A DNA stretch of 42,182 nucleotides from NCBI GenBank assembly GCA_036493595.1, contig DASXPN010000097.1, positions 1 through 42,182 on the forward strand, written 5' to 3'. The notes beneath the pieces are model-generated. The model saw only the letters and a list, made by a program, of their open reading frames with translations, had not been told where the DNA came from and made no database searches. Positions 22,689 through 31,305 of this stretch are shown piece after piece. This DNA is from DATAES01 sp036493595. GTDB taxonomy: Bacteria > Actinomycetota > Acidimicrobiia > Acidimicrobiales > JACDCH01. Every line of letters begins with the position of its first letter. Position 1 is the first letter of the stretch. Both the position numbers and the translations under genes were made by a program.

Positions 22689-24415
22689 TCCGCCTGCTGC
22701 GCGCCCACCTGCGCCCGTACCGCAACATGCTGCTTCTCGTCGTCGTGCTGCAAACCGTGCAGACGACCGCGGCGCTCACGCTGCCAACCATCAACGCCCG
22801 CATCATCGACAAGGGCGTGTTGCCCGGCGATGTCGGCTTCATCCGCTCAGAGGGCGCGGTGATGGTCGTGTTCGCGCTCATCCAAGTGACGTTCGCCGTT
22901 GCCGCCGTGTACTTCGGCGCAAAGGTGGCGATGGGCTTCGGGCGCGATCTGCGCAGCTCGCTGTTCCATCAAGTCACCGACTTCTCGACTCGCGAGGTCG
23001 GCGAGTTCGGCGCACCCTCGCTCATCACCCGCATCACCAACGACGTGCAGCAGGTGCAGCTGCTCGTCGTCCTGGCGTCCACGATGGCGATCGCGGCACC
23101 GATCACGATGGTGGTCGGCGTGATCATGGCTCTGCGCCAGGACGTCGGGCTGTCCGCCATCCTTCTCGTGAGCATGCCCGCGGCGGCGATCATCCTCGGC
23201 CTCCTCGTCTCGCAGATGGTCCCGGCGTTCCGGGTCATGCAGGACCGCATCGACCAGATCAACCGCGTGTTGCGCGAGCAGATCACCGGCATCCGGGTCG
23301 TCCGCGCGTTCGTGCGCGAGCCCCAAGAGGTTCGCCGCTTCGACAACGCCAACGAAGAGCTGACCGTGGTCTCCTTGAAGGCCGGACGCCTGATGTCGTC
23401 GATGTTCCCGACCGTCAACCTGCTCATCAACCTGTCGAGCGTGGGCGTGTTGTGGATCGGCGCCGACCGCATCGCGTCGGGCGAGATCCAGGTCGGGTCC
23501 CTCGTGGCCTACCTCAGTTACCTCGTACAGATCCTGCTGTCGGTCGTGATGGCGACGTTCATGGTGTCGATGATTCCCCGTGCCGCAGTGTCCGCCGGCC
23601 GCATCCAAGAGGTACTCGACACGTCCTCCACGGTGGCCCCGCCCGCGGTACCGGTCAGGCAGCTCTCCCGCAAGGGTGAGCTCGAGTTCCGCCACGTCGG
23701 GTTCCACTACCCAGGTGCCGAGCATGCGGTGCTGACCGACATCTCGTTCTCGACGCGGGCCGGGCAGACCACTGCCATCGTGGGCAGCACCGGCGCCGGC
23801 AAGACGACGCTGGTGAACCTCGTACCGCGCCTGTTCGACTGCACCGCCGGCAGCGTGCTCGTGGGTGGCGTGGACGCGCGCGAGCTCGACCCCGAGGTGC
23901 TGTGGGACACGATCGGCCTCGTGCCCCAAAAGGCGTACCTGTTCTCCGGCACCGTCGCCAGCAACCTCCAGTTCGGCAAGCTCGACGCCACCGAGCCGGA
24001 GATGTGGGAAGCGCTCGAGGTCGCGCAAGCGGCGGATTTCGTGCGGCATATGCCCGGCGGGCTCGACGCCCGGATCGAGCAGGGCGGCACGAACGTGTCG
24101 GGTGGACAGCGTCAGCGCCTGTCGATCGCGAGGGCGTTGATCCGCAAGCCCTCCATCTACGTCTTCGACGACTCGTTCTCCGCGCTCGACCTCACGACCG
24201 ACGCTCGCTTGCGGGCCGCCTTGGCGCCGCGCACCTCAGACGCCGCGGTCATCATCGTCGCCCAGCGCGTCTCGACCATTTCGACCGCGGATCAAATCCT
24301 CGTGCTGGACGACGGACAGCTCGTCGGCACTGGCACGCACGAGGAGTTGCTGGAGACCTCGCCGACCTACGCCGAGATCGTGCAGTCCCAGATCGGCGAA
24401 CGGAGCGCGGCATGA
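22682..24415 (+). CDS. ABC exporter half-transporter, degenerate-site subunit
   Basis: 577 aa from GTG 22682, preceded by an AAGGAA-type ribosome site inside the TetR gene. It has six TM helices (about 1-310) and an ATPase domain with Walker A GSTGAGKTT (368-376), signature VSGGQRQ (472-478), and Walker B ending in FDD (D497), where the catalytic Glu is expected. The H-loop His is replaced by Gln (Q528, VAQRVSTI). These two changes mark the non-catalytic ATP site of heterodimeric exporters such as TM287/288 and LmrCD. It pairs with the next gene. Substrate is unknown; drug or lipid export is inferred. Confidence 0.9.
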   Translation: MLIRLLRAHLRPYRNMLLLVVVLQTVQTTAALTLPTINARIIDKGVLPGDVGFIRSEGAVMVVFALIQVTFAVAAVYFGAKVAMGFGRDLRSSLFHQVTDFSTREVGEFGAPSLITRITNDVQQVQLLVVLASTMAIAAPITMVVGVIMALRQDVGLSAILLVSMPAAAIILGLLVSQMVPAFRVMQDRIDQINRVLREQITGIRVVRAFVREPQEVRRFDNANEELTVVSLKAGRLMSSMFPTVNLLINLSSVGVLWIGADRIASGEIQVGSLVAYLSYLVQILLSVVMATFMVSMIPRAAVSAGRIQEVLDTSSTVAPPAVPVRQLSRKGELEFRHVGFHYPGAEHAVLTDISFSTRAGQTTAIVGSTGAGKTTLVNLVPRLFDCTAGSVLVGGVDARELDPEVLWDTIGLVPQKAYLFSGTVASNLQFGKLDATEPEMWEALEVAQAADFVRHMPGGLDARIEQGGTNVSGGQRQRLSIARALIRKPSIYVFDDSFSALDLTTDARLRAALAPRTSDAAVIIVAQRVSTISTADQILVLDDGQLVGTGTHEELLETSPTYAEIVQSQIGERSAA

Positions 24416-24435
24416 GCCGGGAGCTGAACCTGTGA
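24412..24435 (+). CDS. Seven-codon linking ORF between the two ABC genes
   Basis: ATG 24412 overlaps the upstream stop (ATGA, 24412-24415). The ORF encodes MSRELNL, and its TGA (24433-24435) overlaps the GTG start of the second ABC gene (GTGA, 24432-24435). It also contains a GGGAG ribosome site (about 24419-24423). Function is probably to pass ribosomes from the first to the second gene. Confidence 0.4.
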   Translation: MSRELNL

Positions 24436-26315
24436 CCGCCGTCGAAGATCGTCCGGTAGAGGACGAGAACGAGCCGAACCTCGCCGCGCCCGAGACCCGT
24501 GCCGCCGGTCGCTGGGGAAGCTCCGCGGGGGTGCCGACAGAGCGGTCGAAGGACTTCAGCTCGACCGTCCGCCGGCTCGGAGGTCTGCTGAAGCCGGAGC
24601 GGCTGAAGCTCGTGTTCGTGGCGGTCATCGCCATCACGAGCGCGGCGCTCAATGTGTTCGGCCCGAGGGTGCTCGGCCACGGCACCGACATCATCATCAG
24701 CGGTGTCCTCGGACACCACGGCATCGACTTCGCCGCCCTGCACCGGGTCTTGTTCCAGGCCGTCGCTCTCTACGGCGGCAGCGCCGTGCTCGCGGTGATG
24801 GTCGCGTACATCATCGCCGGCGTCGTGCAGCGGTTGATGTACCGGCTGCGGTCCGCAGTGGAGGACAAGGTCAACGCACTCCCGCTCCGCTACGTCGACA
24901 CACACGCCCGTGGCGACCTGTTGAGCCGCGTCACGAACGACATCGACAACATCGCGCAGAGCCTCCAGCAGACGCTCAGCCAAATGCTCACGTCGGTGCT
25001 GTTGCTGCTCGGTGTCGCGGTGATGATGTTCACGATCTCACCGCTGCTTGCGGTCGTCGCGCTGACCACGGTGCCGGTCGCGGTCGTCTCGATGCAAGTG
25101 ATCGCCCGGCGAGCCCGCCCCCGGTTCATGGACCAGTGGCGCTACACCGGCACCTTGAACGCGCACGTCGAGGAGACATTCACGGGGCACGCCGTCGTGA
25201 AGGCGTTCGGGCGTCAGCACGAAGTCGAGCAACGGTTCTCCGAAACGAACGACGAGCTGTACGAGTCCTCTTTCGGCGCGCAGTTCATGTCGAGCCTGAT
25301 GCAGCCGGTGACGATGTTCCTCGGCAACGTGCAGTACGTGATCGTCGCAGTGGTCGGCGGTCTGCGGGTGGCCAGCGGGGCCATCACCGTCGGCGACGTG
25401 CAGGCCTTCATCCAGTACTCGCGGACGTTCTCGATGCCGCTCACGCAGCTTGCCTCCATGATGAACGTGTTCCAGTCCGGCATCGCGTCGCTCGAGCGCG
25501 TGATCGAGTTTCTCGATGCCGAAGAGCAGAGCGCGGACCCGGCGGCAACGGACCACGCTCCGGCCGTGCGGGGCCGCGTCGAGTTCCGCGACGTGACCTT
25601 CAGCTACAGCCCCGAGACACCGCTGATCGAGTCGCTCTCACTCATCGCCGAGCCCGGGCAGACCATCGCCATCGTCGGCCCGACGGGTGCGGGCAAGACA
25701 ACACTCGTCAACCTCATCATGCGCTTCTACGAGCTCAACGGCGGCTCGATCACGTTGGACGGGCGCGACATATCCACGATGCGCCGCGACGACTTGCGGT
25801 CACAGATCGGCATGGTGTTGCAGGACACGTGGCTGTTCGGTGGCACCATCCGCGACAACATCGCGTACGGCAATCCCGACGCCACCGAGGAGCAGATCCT
25901 CGAAGCAGCACGGGCCACGTACGTCGACCGGTTCGTGCACTCGTTGCCCGACGGCTACGACACGCTGATCAACGAAGAGGGCGACAACATCAGCGCGGGA
26001 CAGAAGCAGTTGCTCACCATCGCGCGCGCCTTCCTCGCCGATCCCGCCATCCTCATCCTCGACGAGGCGACCAGCTCGGTCGACACGCGTACCGAGGTGC
26101 AGATCCAAGAGGCGATGAACGCGCTGCGTGCACAGCGCACGAGCTTCGTGATCGCGCACCGTCTGTCGACCATTCGGGGCGCGGACAACATCCTCGTGAT
26201 GGAGAACGGTCGGATCGTCGAGCAGGGCTCGCACGCAGAGCTGCTCGCCCACGACGGCGCGTACTTCCGGCTCTACAACTCGCAGTTCGCGGCGGCGGTC
26301 GGCGCCGAAGCCTGA
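24432..26315 (+). CDS. ABC exporter half-transporter, catalytic-site subunit
   Basis: 627 aa from GTG 24432. A 50-residue acidic/Pro-rich N-terminal extension precedes six TM helices (about 55-340). The ATPase has Walker A GPTGAGKTT (416-424), a Walker B with the catalytic Glu (LDE, D544-E545) and the H-loop His (H576, IAHRLSTI), but a deviant signature SAGQ (521-524) instead of SGGQ. Its signature faces the degenerate Walker site of the partner, so the deviation completes one inactive site. The TM region contains the usual family stretch GHAVVKAFGRQHEVEQRF. Expected to be co-translated with, and to dimerise with, the upstream subunit. Confidence 0.9.
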   Translation: MTAVEDRPVEDENEPNLAAPETRAAGRWGSSAGVPTERSKDFSSTVRRLGGLLKPERLKLVFVAVIAITSAALNVFGPRVLGHGTDIIISGVLGHHGIDFAALHRVLFQAVALYGGSAVLAVMVAYIIAGVVQRLMYRLRSAVEDKVNALPLRYVDTHARGDLLSRVTNDIDNIAQSLQQTLSQMLTSVLLLLGVAVMMFTISPLLAVVALTTVPVAVVSMQVIARRARPRFMDQWRYTGTLNAHVEETFTGHAVVKAFGRQHEVEQRFSETNDELYESSFGAQFMSSLMQPVTMFLGNVQYVIVAVVGGLRVASGAITVGDVQAFIQYSRTFSMPLTQLASMMNVFQSGIASLERVIEFLDAEEQSADPAATDHAPAVRGRVEFRDVTFSYSPETPLIESLSLIAEPGQTIAIVGPTGAGKTTLVNLIMRFYELNGGSITLDGRDISTMRRDDLRSQIGMVLQDTWLFGGTIRDNIAYGNPDATEEQILEAARATYVDRFVHSLPDGYDTLINEEGDNISAGQKQLLTIARAFLADPAILILDEATSSVDTRTEVQIQEAMNALRAQRTSFVIAHRLSTIRGADNILVMENGRIVEQGSHAELLAHDGAYFRLYNSQFAAAVGAEA

Positions 26316-26343
26316 CCATCGACGCCGCGGGCGGCGGGCGGGT

Positions 26344-26541
26344 TCAGTCGCGACCCAATGCGTCGGTCAGCGCCGTCCGGCTGGTGATGCCGAGCTTGAC
26401 GTAGACGCTCCGCAAGTGGTTGTCGACCGTGCGCGCGGACACGTACAACCGCGCCGCGATCTCCTTGCTGCTGATGCCGGTGGACGCAAGCTGCGCGACC
26501 TCGAGTTCACGGCGCGTCAACGGTGCCACCCGCACGGCCAC
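26344..26541 (-). CDS. HTH-only LuxR-type protein, possible remnant
   Basis: 65 aa from GTG 26541. It is essentially one LuxR/GerE helix-turn-helix (LTRRELEVAQLASTGISSKEIAARLYVSARTVDNHLRSVYVKLGI) with no receiver, ATPase or sensor domain. It lies 36 bp after the amine oxidase stop, in the same reading frame as that gene. It may be the 3' remnant of a larger LAL/LuxR regulator or a genuine single-domain DNA-binding protein like GerE. It could bind as a dimer. Confidence 0.65.
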   Translation of the reverse strand: MAVRVAPLTRRELEVAQLASTGISSKEIAARLYVSARTVDNHLRSVYVKLGITSRTALTDALGRD

Positions 26542-26577
26542 GCACCGTAGTGGATGGCACGCACGGCGGCCGGTCGA

Positions 26578-27936
26578 CTACGTACGGTCGAGAATCTCAG
26601 CCGCCGCTCGTTCACCGGATCGCACGGCGCCGTCGATGGCGCCGTGCGACGTCGTTGCCGTCTCCGTGCCGGCCCAGTGCACGCGGCCGAACGGCTCGCG
26701 GAACAGATGGGCATGGCGCGTCATCACGCCGGGCGGAAGGTGCGCCATCGAACAGCCACGCGTCCACTCTTCGGTCTTCCACGCCGTCTCGACGTACTCA
26801 TCGGGCGCCGCGGCCCGCTTGCCCAGCCGTTTGCCGAGCGCGTCGAGCACGGCCTTACGGCGCTCGGCGGGATCGAGCGCGTCGACGCGCCCCGCGACCG
26901 TACCGAAGGTGAACGAAGCGATCACGCCGCGACTCGCGTCCGATGGTGAGGCGTCGATCGTCACCTCGGACACCGAACCGGGCTCGGAGGTCTGACCGCT
27001 GAAGCCGTCGGCACGCCAGAACGGCTCGTCGTACACGAGCAATGTCTTCGTCTCAGGACCGGCGACCGCGGCCCGGTACAACGCCTCGCGGTCACCGGGC
27101 AACGGCGGATCGAACCCGATCTCGAGGACGAGCGCCGGCGGTGCGGTCACAATCACATGGCCGGCGGACACGTCGACCGAGTCCGTGTGCACGGTGACGT
27201 GATCCGCGTGCTGCGCGATCGATCGCGCCGGTGCGTTCAAGCGGACCGCGTCGCCCAGCTCCGCCGCGACACGGCGGGCGATCGACCCGGCGCCGCCGTC
27301 GACCATGTTCTCCTGCGAGCCTTTCTCGATCGAGAACAGCGTGTTGATGCTGCCGTGACCGCGCACGAGGTACAGCAGGTGGAGCAACGACACGTGGCGC
27401 AGATCGTCGGTCATCAAGCCGCGAACTGCCATCTCGAACAGGTCCTGCCCTATCTTCGTGCGGACGCCGGCGTGCTCCACCCATGACGCGACCGTGCGGT
27501 TGTCCCACTCAGCGGCGTGCTTCGCCGTCCACGGCGCATCGAGCGGCAACTGCTTCGCCATCCGGTCGATCCGAAACTGAGCCAGCGCGAGCGTGACCAC
27601 TGCGAGCGGGCTGATCTTCGGGATGAGTCCGGTGTAGCGACGAGTCTTGCCTTCACCGACGAGCAGGTGCGCGCCCTTCACCCAGGTCTTGTACGTGGAC
27701 ACGCCGACCTCGCGCGCCAAGCCGAAGATGGCGTCGTGCGCCGGACCGAGCCACGCGCCGCCGCGATCGATCGATGTCCCGTCGGGCAGCTCGACGGTCC
27801 AGATGCGCCCGCCGACTCGATCACGCGCTTCGAGGACCGAGACGGACTTGCCGGCTTGTTGCAACCGGCGCGCCGCCGTGAGACCCGCGTAGCCGGCTCC
27901 GACGACACAGACGTCTACGTCGACCTGTTCCCCCAT
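26578..27936 (-). CDS. Flavin monoamine oxidase family protein
   Basis: 452 aa. An N-terminal FAD-binding Rossmann motif (VCVVGAGYAGLTAARRL, Gly 13-18 region) is followed by VLEARDRVGGRIWTV, and the C-terminal FAD-contact region is VHWAGTETATTSHGAIDGAVRSGERAAAEIL. These place it in the amine oxidase family, which oxidises primary or secondary amines to imines with release of H2O2. It follows the enoyl-CoA hydratase on the minus strand with a 34-bp gap and is probably co-transcribed. Substrate is unknown. Confidence 0.87.
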   Translation of the reverse strand: MGEQVDVDVCVVGAGYAGLTAARRLQQAGKSVSVLEARDRVGGRIWTVELPDGTSIDRGGAWLGPAHDAIFGLAREVGVSTYKTWVKGAHLLVGEGKTRRYTGLIPKISPLAVVTLALAQFRIDRMAKQLPLDAPWTAKHAAEWDNRTVASWVEHAGVRTKIGQDLFEMAVRGLMTDDLRHVSLLHLLYLVRGHGSINTLFSIEKGSQENMVDGGAGSIARRVAAELGDAVRLNAPARSIAQHADHVTVHTDSVDVSAGHVIVTAPPALVLEIGFDPPLPGDREALYRAAVAGPETKTLLVYDEPFWRADGFSGQTSEPGSVSEVTIDASPSDASRGVIASFTFGTVAGRVDALDPAERRKAVLDALGKRLGKRAAAPDEYVETAWKTEEWTRGCSMAHLPPGVMTRHAHLFREPFGRVHWAGTETATTSHGAIDGAVRSGERAAAEILDRT

Positions 27937-27970
27937 CGGGCCGGGAACGTACCCGATTCAGTGGCTGTCG

Positions 27971-28843
27971 TCAGCCGGCAGTCGGGAGCCGTCCGAACTT
28001 CGGCGGGCGCTTCTCCATGAACGAGCGGACACCCTCGCCGAAGTCGGGACGGCCGAAGCTCTCGACCATGAGCGCCTGGGCTTCGCGCTCGGCGGGACCG
28101 AGACCGGCGTGGAGCTGTTGGTACACCTGCCGCTTCATCACTGCGAGCGACGACGGCGAGCACTTCGCCGCGAGATCGACGATGTAGGCGCGCGCGACGT
28201 CGGCAACACTCCCGTCCACGGCGCGATTCACGAGCCCGATGCGCTCGCACTCCTCACCGTCGACCTTGCGCGACGAGAACAGCAGATCGAGCGCGGCAGC
28301 CGAGCCGACGAGCCGCGGCAACATCCAGCTCACGCCCCACTCAGCGATGAGACCGCGCTGCGAGAACGCGACGGTCAGCAACGCGTCACGAGCCATGAAG
28401 CGAAGGTCGCACGCCAGCGCGATCGGCACCGCCATTCCCGCGATCGGACCGTTGATGGCCGCGATGATCGGTTTCGGTACCGACATCAAGTACGTGTACG
28501 TGCCGCGCAGATCCTCACCCCAACTCGGATCGCCGGCATCGGCCGCGTCCGCCGCCGTGCCGGCGTCCCGATCCGAAGCCGCGTCCCGATCGGCGCCGCG
28601 CTCGCCGCCACCGGCGGAGTCGGAGATGCCGGACAGCATGTTCATGTCCGCGCCGGCGCAGAATCCGCGCCCCGCCCCTGTGATGACGATGCCCACCACT
28701 CGGGAGTCGCGCTCGGCTTCACCCACCGCGGCCCGCAGCTCGTTGCCCATGCGCGTCGTGAACGCGTTGAGCTGTTTCGGACGGTTGAGCGTGACCGTCG
28801 CGACCGGATCATCGACTTCGTAGAGGACTTCCTCGTAGGTCAT
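27971..28843 (-). CDS. Enoyl-CoA hydratase/isomerase with Asp/Ala-rich insertion
   Basis: 290 aa of the crotonase superfamily. N-terminal VTLNRPKQLNAFTTRM, the oxyanion-hole loop GAGRGFCAGADMNML, the second loop GPIAGMAVPIALACDLRF and the active-site region GLIAEWGVSWMLPRLVG (Glu in AEWG) are all present. Between about 75 and 112 there is a low-complexity Asp/Ala/Gly insertion that lengthens the protein over the usual 255-265 residues. Start ATG 28843 opens in consensus (MTYEEVLYEV). It is first gene of a minus-strand set with the amine oxidase. Confidence 0.87.
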   Translation of the reverse strand: MTYEEVLYEVDDPVATVTLNRPKQLNAFTTRMGNELRAAVGEAERDSRVVGIVITGAGRGFCAGADMNMLSGISDSAGGGERGADRDAASDRDAGTAADAADAGDPSWGEDLRGTYTYLMSVPKPIIAAINGPIAGMAVPIALACDLRFMARDALLTVAFSQRGLIAEWGVSWMLPRLVGSAAALDLLFSSRKVDGEECERIGLVNRAVDGSVADVARAYIVDLAAKCSPSSLAVMKRQVYQQLHAGLGPAEREAQALMVESFGRPDFGEGVRSFMEKRPPKFGRLPTAG

Positions 28844-28870
28844 GCCCGTGAGCTTCCCACCCGCGGGGAA

Positions 28871-28921
28871 CGCTTGGGCGATGCGTCATCCTCCCGATGA
28901 CAGGACGCCCAGGCGTCGCCG
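28871..28921. repeat. 51-bp nested palindrome, copy 1
   Basis: Core: CGCTTGGGCG, 4 nt, GTCATC, 5 nt, GATGAC, 4 nt, CGCCCAGGCG (28871-28915), plus flank to 28921. It is near-identical (41 of 45 core positions) to the reverse complement of the copy at 39201-39251, including the unpaired 4-nt segments, so it is a dispersed element and not merely two hairpins. Here it lies between divergent genes. Confidence 0.7.
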
Positions 28922-28942
28922 CTGCTCTTCACGTCAATATTT

Positions 28943-28967
28943 CGTAAGCTTACGTTGACGTCAACGT
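28943..28967. promoter_or_regulatory. Adjacent palindromes, likely MerR operator of the MFS operon
   Basis: CGTAAGCTTACG (28943-28954) and ACGTTGACGTCAACGT (28952-28967) are both perfect palindromes sharing 3 bp. They cover the TTGACG -35 region of the MFS promoter, where the downstream-encoded MerR protein could bind. Confidence 0.6.
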
Positions 28968-28983
28968 TGCCACCCGGCATGCT
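28955..28983 (+). promoter_or_regulatory. Leaderless promoter of the MFS-MerR operon
   Basis: TTGACG (28955-28960), 17 nt, CATGCT (28978-28983), then 6 nt to ATG 28990; no Shine-Dalgarno. The geometry is the same as the promoter at 16549. Confidence 0.5.
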
Positions 28984-28989
28984 GGACCG

Positions 28990-30750
28990 ATGGCGCGCGA
29001 TCCATCGGGCCCGATCCCCCGGAATTACAAGTGGACGGCACTGTCGAACACGACGCTCGGCATGTTCATGGCGTCACTCGATGCGTCGATCGTGCTCATC
29101 TCGCTGCCCGCGATCTTCCGAGGCATCAACCTCGATCCGCTGACGCCGAGCAACATCGGCTACCTGCTGTGGATGCTGATGGGCTACCTCGTCGTGACCG
29201 CGGTGCTGGTGGTCACGTTCGGCCGCCTCGGCGACATGTTCGGCCGTGTCCGGATGTACAACGCAGGGTTCGCGGTTTTCACCGGCGCGTCGGTCGCGCT
29301 GTCACTGACGCCGGGTAGCGGCGGGTCGGCCGCCATGTGGCTGATCGTCTGGCGCATTGTGCAGGGCATCGGCGGCGCGCTGCTGATGGCGAACTCGACC
29401 GCGATCCTCACGGACGCGTTCTCCGCGAAGGAACGCGGCCGCGCCATGGGCATCTCGATGGTCGCAGGAATCGCAGGCTCGTTCATCGGACTCATCGCCG
29501 GCGGCATCTTGGCCGACATCGACTGGCGGCTGGTGTTCTGGGTGAACGTGCCGTTCGGTCTCTTCGGCACCATCTGGGCCTACGCCAAGTTGCGCGAGCT
29601 CGGCGAGCAGAAGCGGGCCCGCATCGACTGGTGGGGGAACGTGACCTTCGCCGCCGGTCTCATCATGATCCTGCTCGGCATCACCTACGGGTTACAACCG
29701 TCGGGTGGCCACAACATGGGTTGGACGGGCACGTGGGTGCTGTTCGAGCTCATCGGCGGCGTGGCCCTTCTGCTGCTGTTCGGCTACATCGAGCTGCACG
29801 TCGAGGACCCGATGTTCAACCTCGACCTGTTCCGCATTCGCGCCTTCACCGCGGGCAACGCCGCGTCGTTGCTGTCGTCGATCGGGCGCGGCGGCTTGCA
29901 GTTCATGCTGATCATCTGGCTGCAAGGCATCTGGTTGCCGTTGCATGGCTACAGCTTCGAGGACACTCCACTGTGGGCCGGCATCTACATGCTCCCGTTG
30001 ACCGCAGGCTTCCTCATCGCGGGGCCCGCGGCCGGATGGTTGTCGGATCGCTACGGCGCGAGACCGTTCTCGGTCGGCGGGATGTTGCTGGCGGCGGCGT
30101 CGTTCGGCTTCCTCATGATGCTGCCCGCGAACTTCGGCTTCCCGATCTTCGCGGTGCTGCTCTTGATGAACGGCATCGGCATGGGCTTGTTCGCGGCGCC
30201 GAACGTCACCGGCATCATGAACTCTGTACCCGCGGCCCAACGCGGCGCGGCCTCGGGCATGAGAGCGACCTTCCAGAACACCGGCATGGTGCTGTCGATC
30301 GGCCTCTTCTTCAGCCTCATGATCGTCGGCCTCTCGAGCACCCTGCCGACGTCACTGAGCAGCAGCCTCGAACGTGACGGCGTGCCACCCGCGACCGCCG
30401 AGCGCATCGCAGACGCGCCTCCGGTCGGCAGCCTCTTCGCGGCCTTCCTCGGCTACAACCCGATGGAGAAGTTGGTAGGGCAGCAGACGTTGTCGCAACT
30501 TCCGCCGGACAAGGCTGCGGACATCACCGGTCAGAAGTTCTTCCCCGACCTCATCTCCGATCCGTTCATCAACGGGCTGCGCATCGCGTTCAGCGCATCG
30601 ATGGTCATGTGCCTCATCGCCGCATGGGCCTCGTGGCTACGGGGTGGCCAATACATTGCCGAGGACAGCACCGGACCGTTCGGTGCCCCTGAAGAGGTCG
30701 CACCTCAACGAGACGAGGCGCCGATCCCCGAGGAGTGGGTCCCCGCATGA
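28990..30750 (+). CDS. DHA2-type MFS drug exporter
   Basis: 586 aa with 14 predicted TM helices. N-terminal motif LDASIVLISLPAIF (DHA2 motif D1 equivalent), the loop motif GRLGDMFGRVRMYNAGF between TM2 and TM3, and GGALLMANSTAILTDAF in TM4-5 are characteristic of proton-driven drug antiporters such as QacA/EmrB. A long extracytoplasmic loop (about 455-520) precedes the last TM. It is coupled to the MerR gene by ATGA overlap (30747-30750). The palindromic operator upstream suggests induction by a MerR ligand. Confidence 0.9.
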   Translation: MARDPSGPIPRNYKWTALSNTTLGMFMASLDASIVLISLPAIFRGINLDPLTPSNIGYLLWMLMGYLVVTAVLVVTFGRLGDMFGRVRMYNAGFAVFTGASVALSLTPGSGGSAAMWLIVWRIVQGIGGALLMANSTAILTDAFSAKERGRAMGISMVAGIAGSFIGLIAGGILADIDWRLVFWVNVPFGLFGTIWAYAKLRELGEQKRARIDWWGNVTFAAGLIMILLGITYGLQPSGGHNMGWTGTWVLFELIGGVALLLLFGYIELHVEDPMFNLDLFRIRAFTAGNAASLLSSIGRGGLQFMLIIWLQGIWLPLHGYSFEDTPLWAGIYMLPLTAGFLIAGPAAGWLSDRYGARPFSVGGMLLAAASFGFLMMLPANFGFPIFAVLLLMNGIGMGLFAAPNVTGIMNSVPAAQRGAASGMRATFQNTGMVLSIGLFFSLMIVGLSSTLPTSLSSSLERDGVPPATAERIADAPPVGSLFAAFLGYNPMEKLVGQQTLSQLPPDKAADITGQKFFPDLISDPFINGLRIAFSASMVMCLIAAWASWLRGGQYIAEDSTGPFGAPEEVAPQRDEAPIPEEWVPA

Positions 30751-31253
30751 CCATCCAACCCGGCTACCGAATCGGAGAACTGGCCGAGGACCTCGGGTTG
30801 TCGACGCGCACGCTTCGCTACTACGAAGAACTCGGACTGCTGCAGCCGTCGGGCTACAGCAAGGGCGGTAGCCGTCGGTATGTCGAAGCCGATCGCGCTC
30901 GCGTGCTGCGCATCCGGGAGCTGCAGGCGATCATGGGGTTCAACCTCGACGAGATCCGCGAGATCCTGCATGCGGACGATCGGCTGGCCGAGCTCAGCAC
31001 CGAGTACCGCAAGGGCGTCACGAAGAAGCGTCAACAAGCGATCGTGGCCGAGGCGAACCGGCTCAACGCCCGCACCCAGGAGCAGGTCCTGTCGAAGATC
31101 GCGATCCTGCAAGCGTTCCAGAACGAGCTCGAAGAAAAGTCGAAGCGCTACCAGGAAGTCGCCGCTGAGCTCGGCATCGAGCTCGAGACCGACACCGACG
31201 CCGACAGGGGCTCGAACACCGGCTCGACGACGTCGAAGTCCCCCGCTCGCTGA
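30747..31253 (+). CDS. MerR-family regulator of the MFS operon
   Basis: 168 aa from ATG 30747, which overlaps the MFS stop. The N-terminal MerR winged helix (YRIGELAEDLGLSTRTLRYYEELGLLQPSGYSKGGSRRYVE) is followed by a long coiled coil (about 80-145), and the tail is Asp/Thr/Ser-rich with no ligand domain. This short form resembles the LiuR/BltR-type group. It is expected to bind the paired palindromes at 28943-28967. The tail-to-tail gap after it (31254-31305) holds no clear terminator. Confidence 0.85.
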   Translation: MTIQPGYRIGELAEDLGLSTRTLRYYEELGLLQPSGYSKGGSRRYVEADRARVLRIRELQAIMGFNLDEIREILHADDRLAELSTEYRKGVTKKRQQAIVAEANRLNARTQEQVLSKIAILQAFQNELEEKSKRYQEVAAELGIELETDTDADRGSNTGSTTSKSPAR

Positions 31254-31305
31254 TCCGAACCCGCCACGCCGAGCCCGATCACTCCCGCGGGGCGGCGTTT
31301 CCAGC

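Noticed and set aside
22847..24049. 400-codon antisense frame inside the first ABC gene
   Set aside because: His/Asp/Arg-rich shadow frame typical of high-GC DNA; the sense strand has unmistakable ABC motifs.
28109..28900. 263-codon plus-strand frame opposite the enoyl-CoA hydratase
   Set aside because: Arg/Val/Asp-rich composition with no recognisable domain, and the opposite strand encodes a clear crotonase.
31278..31294. TCACTC-CCGCG-GGGCGG, operator-like
   Set aside because: It is between two tail-to-tail genes, the right arm is wrong, and there is no promoter to serve.
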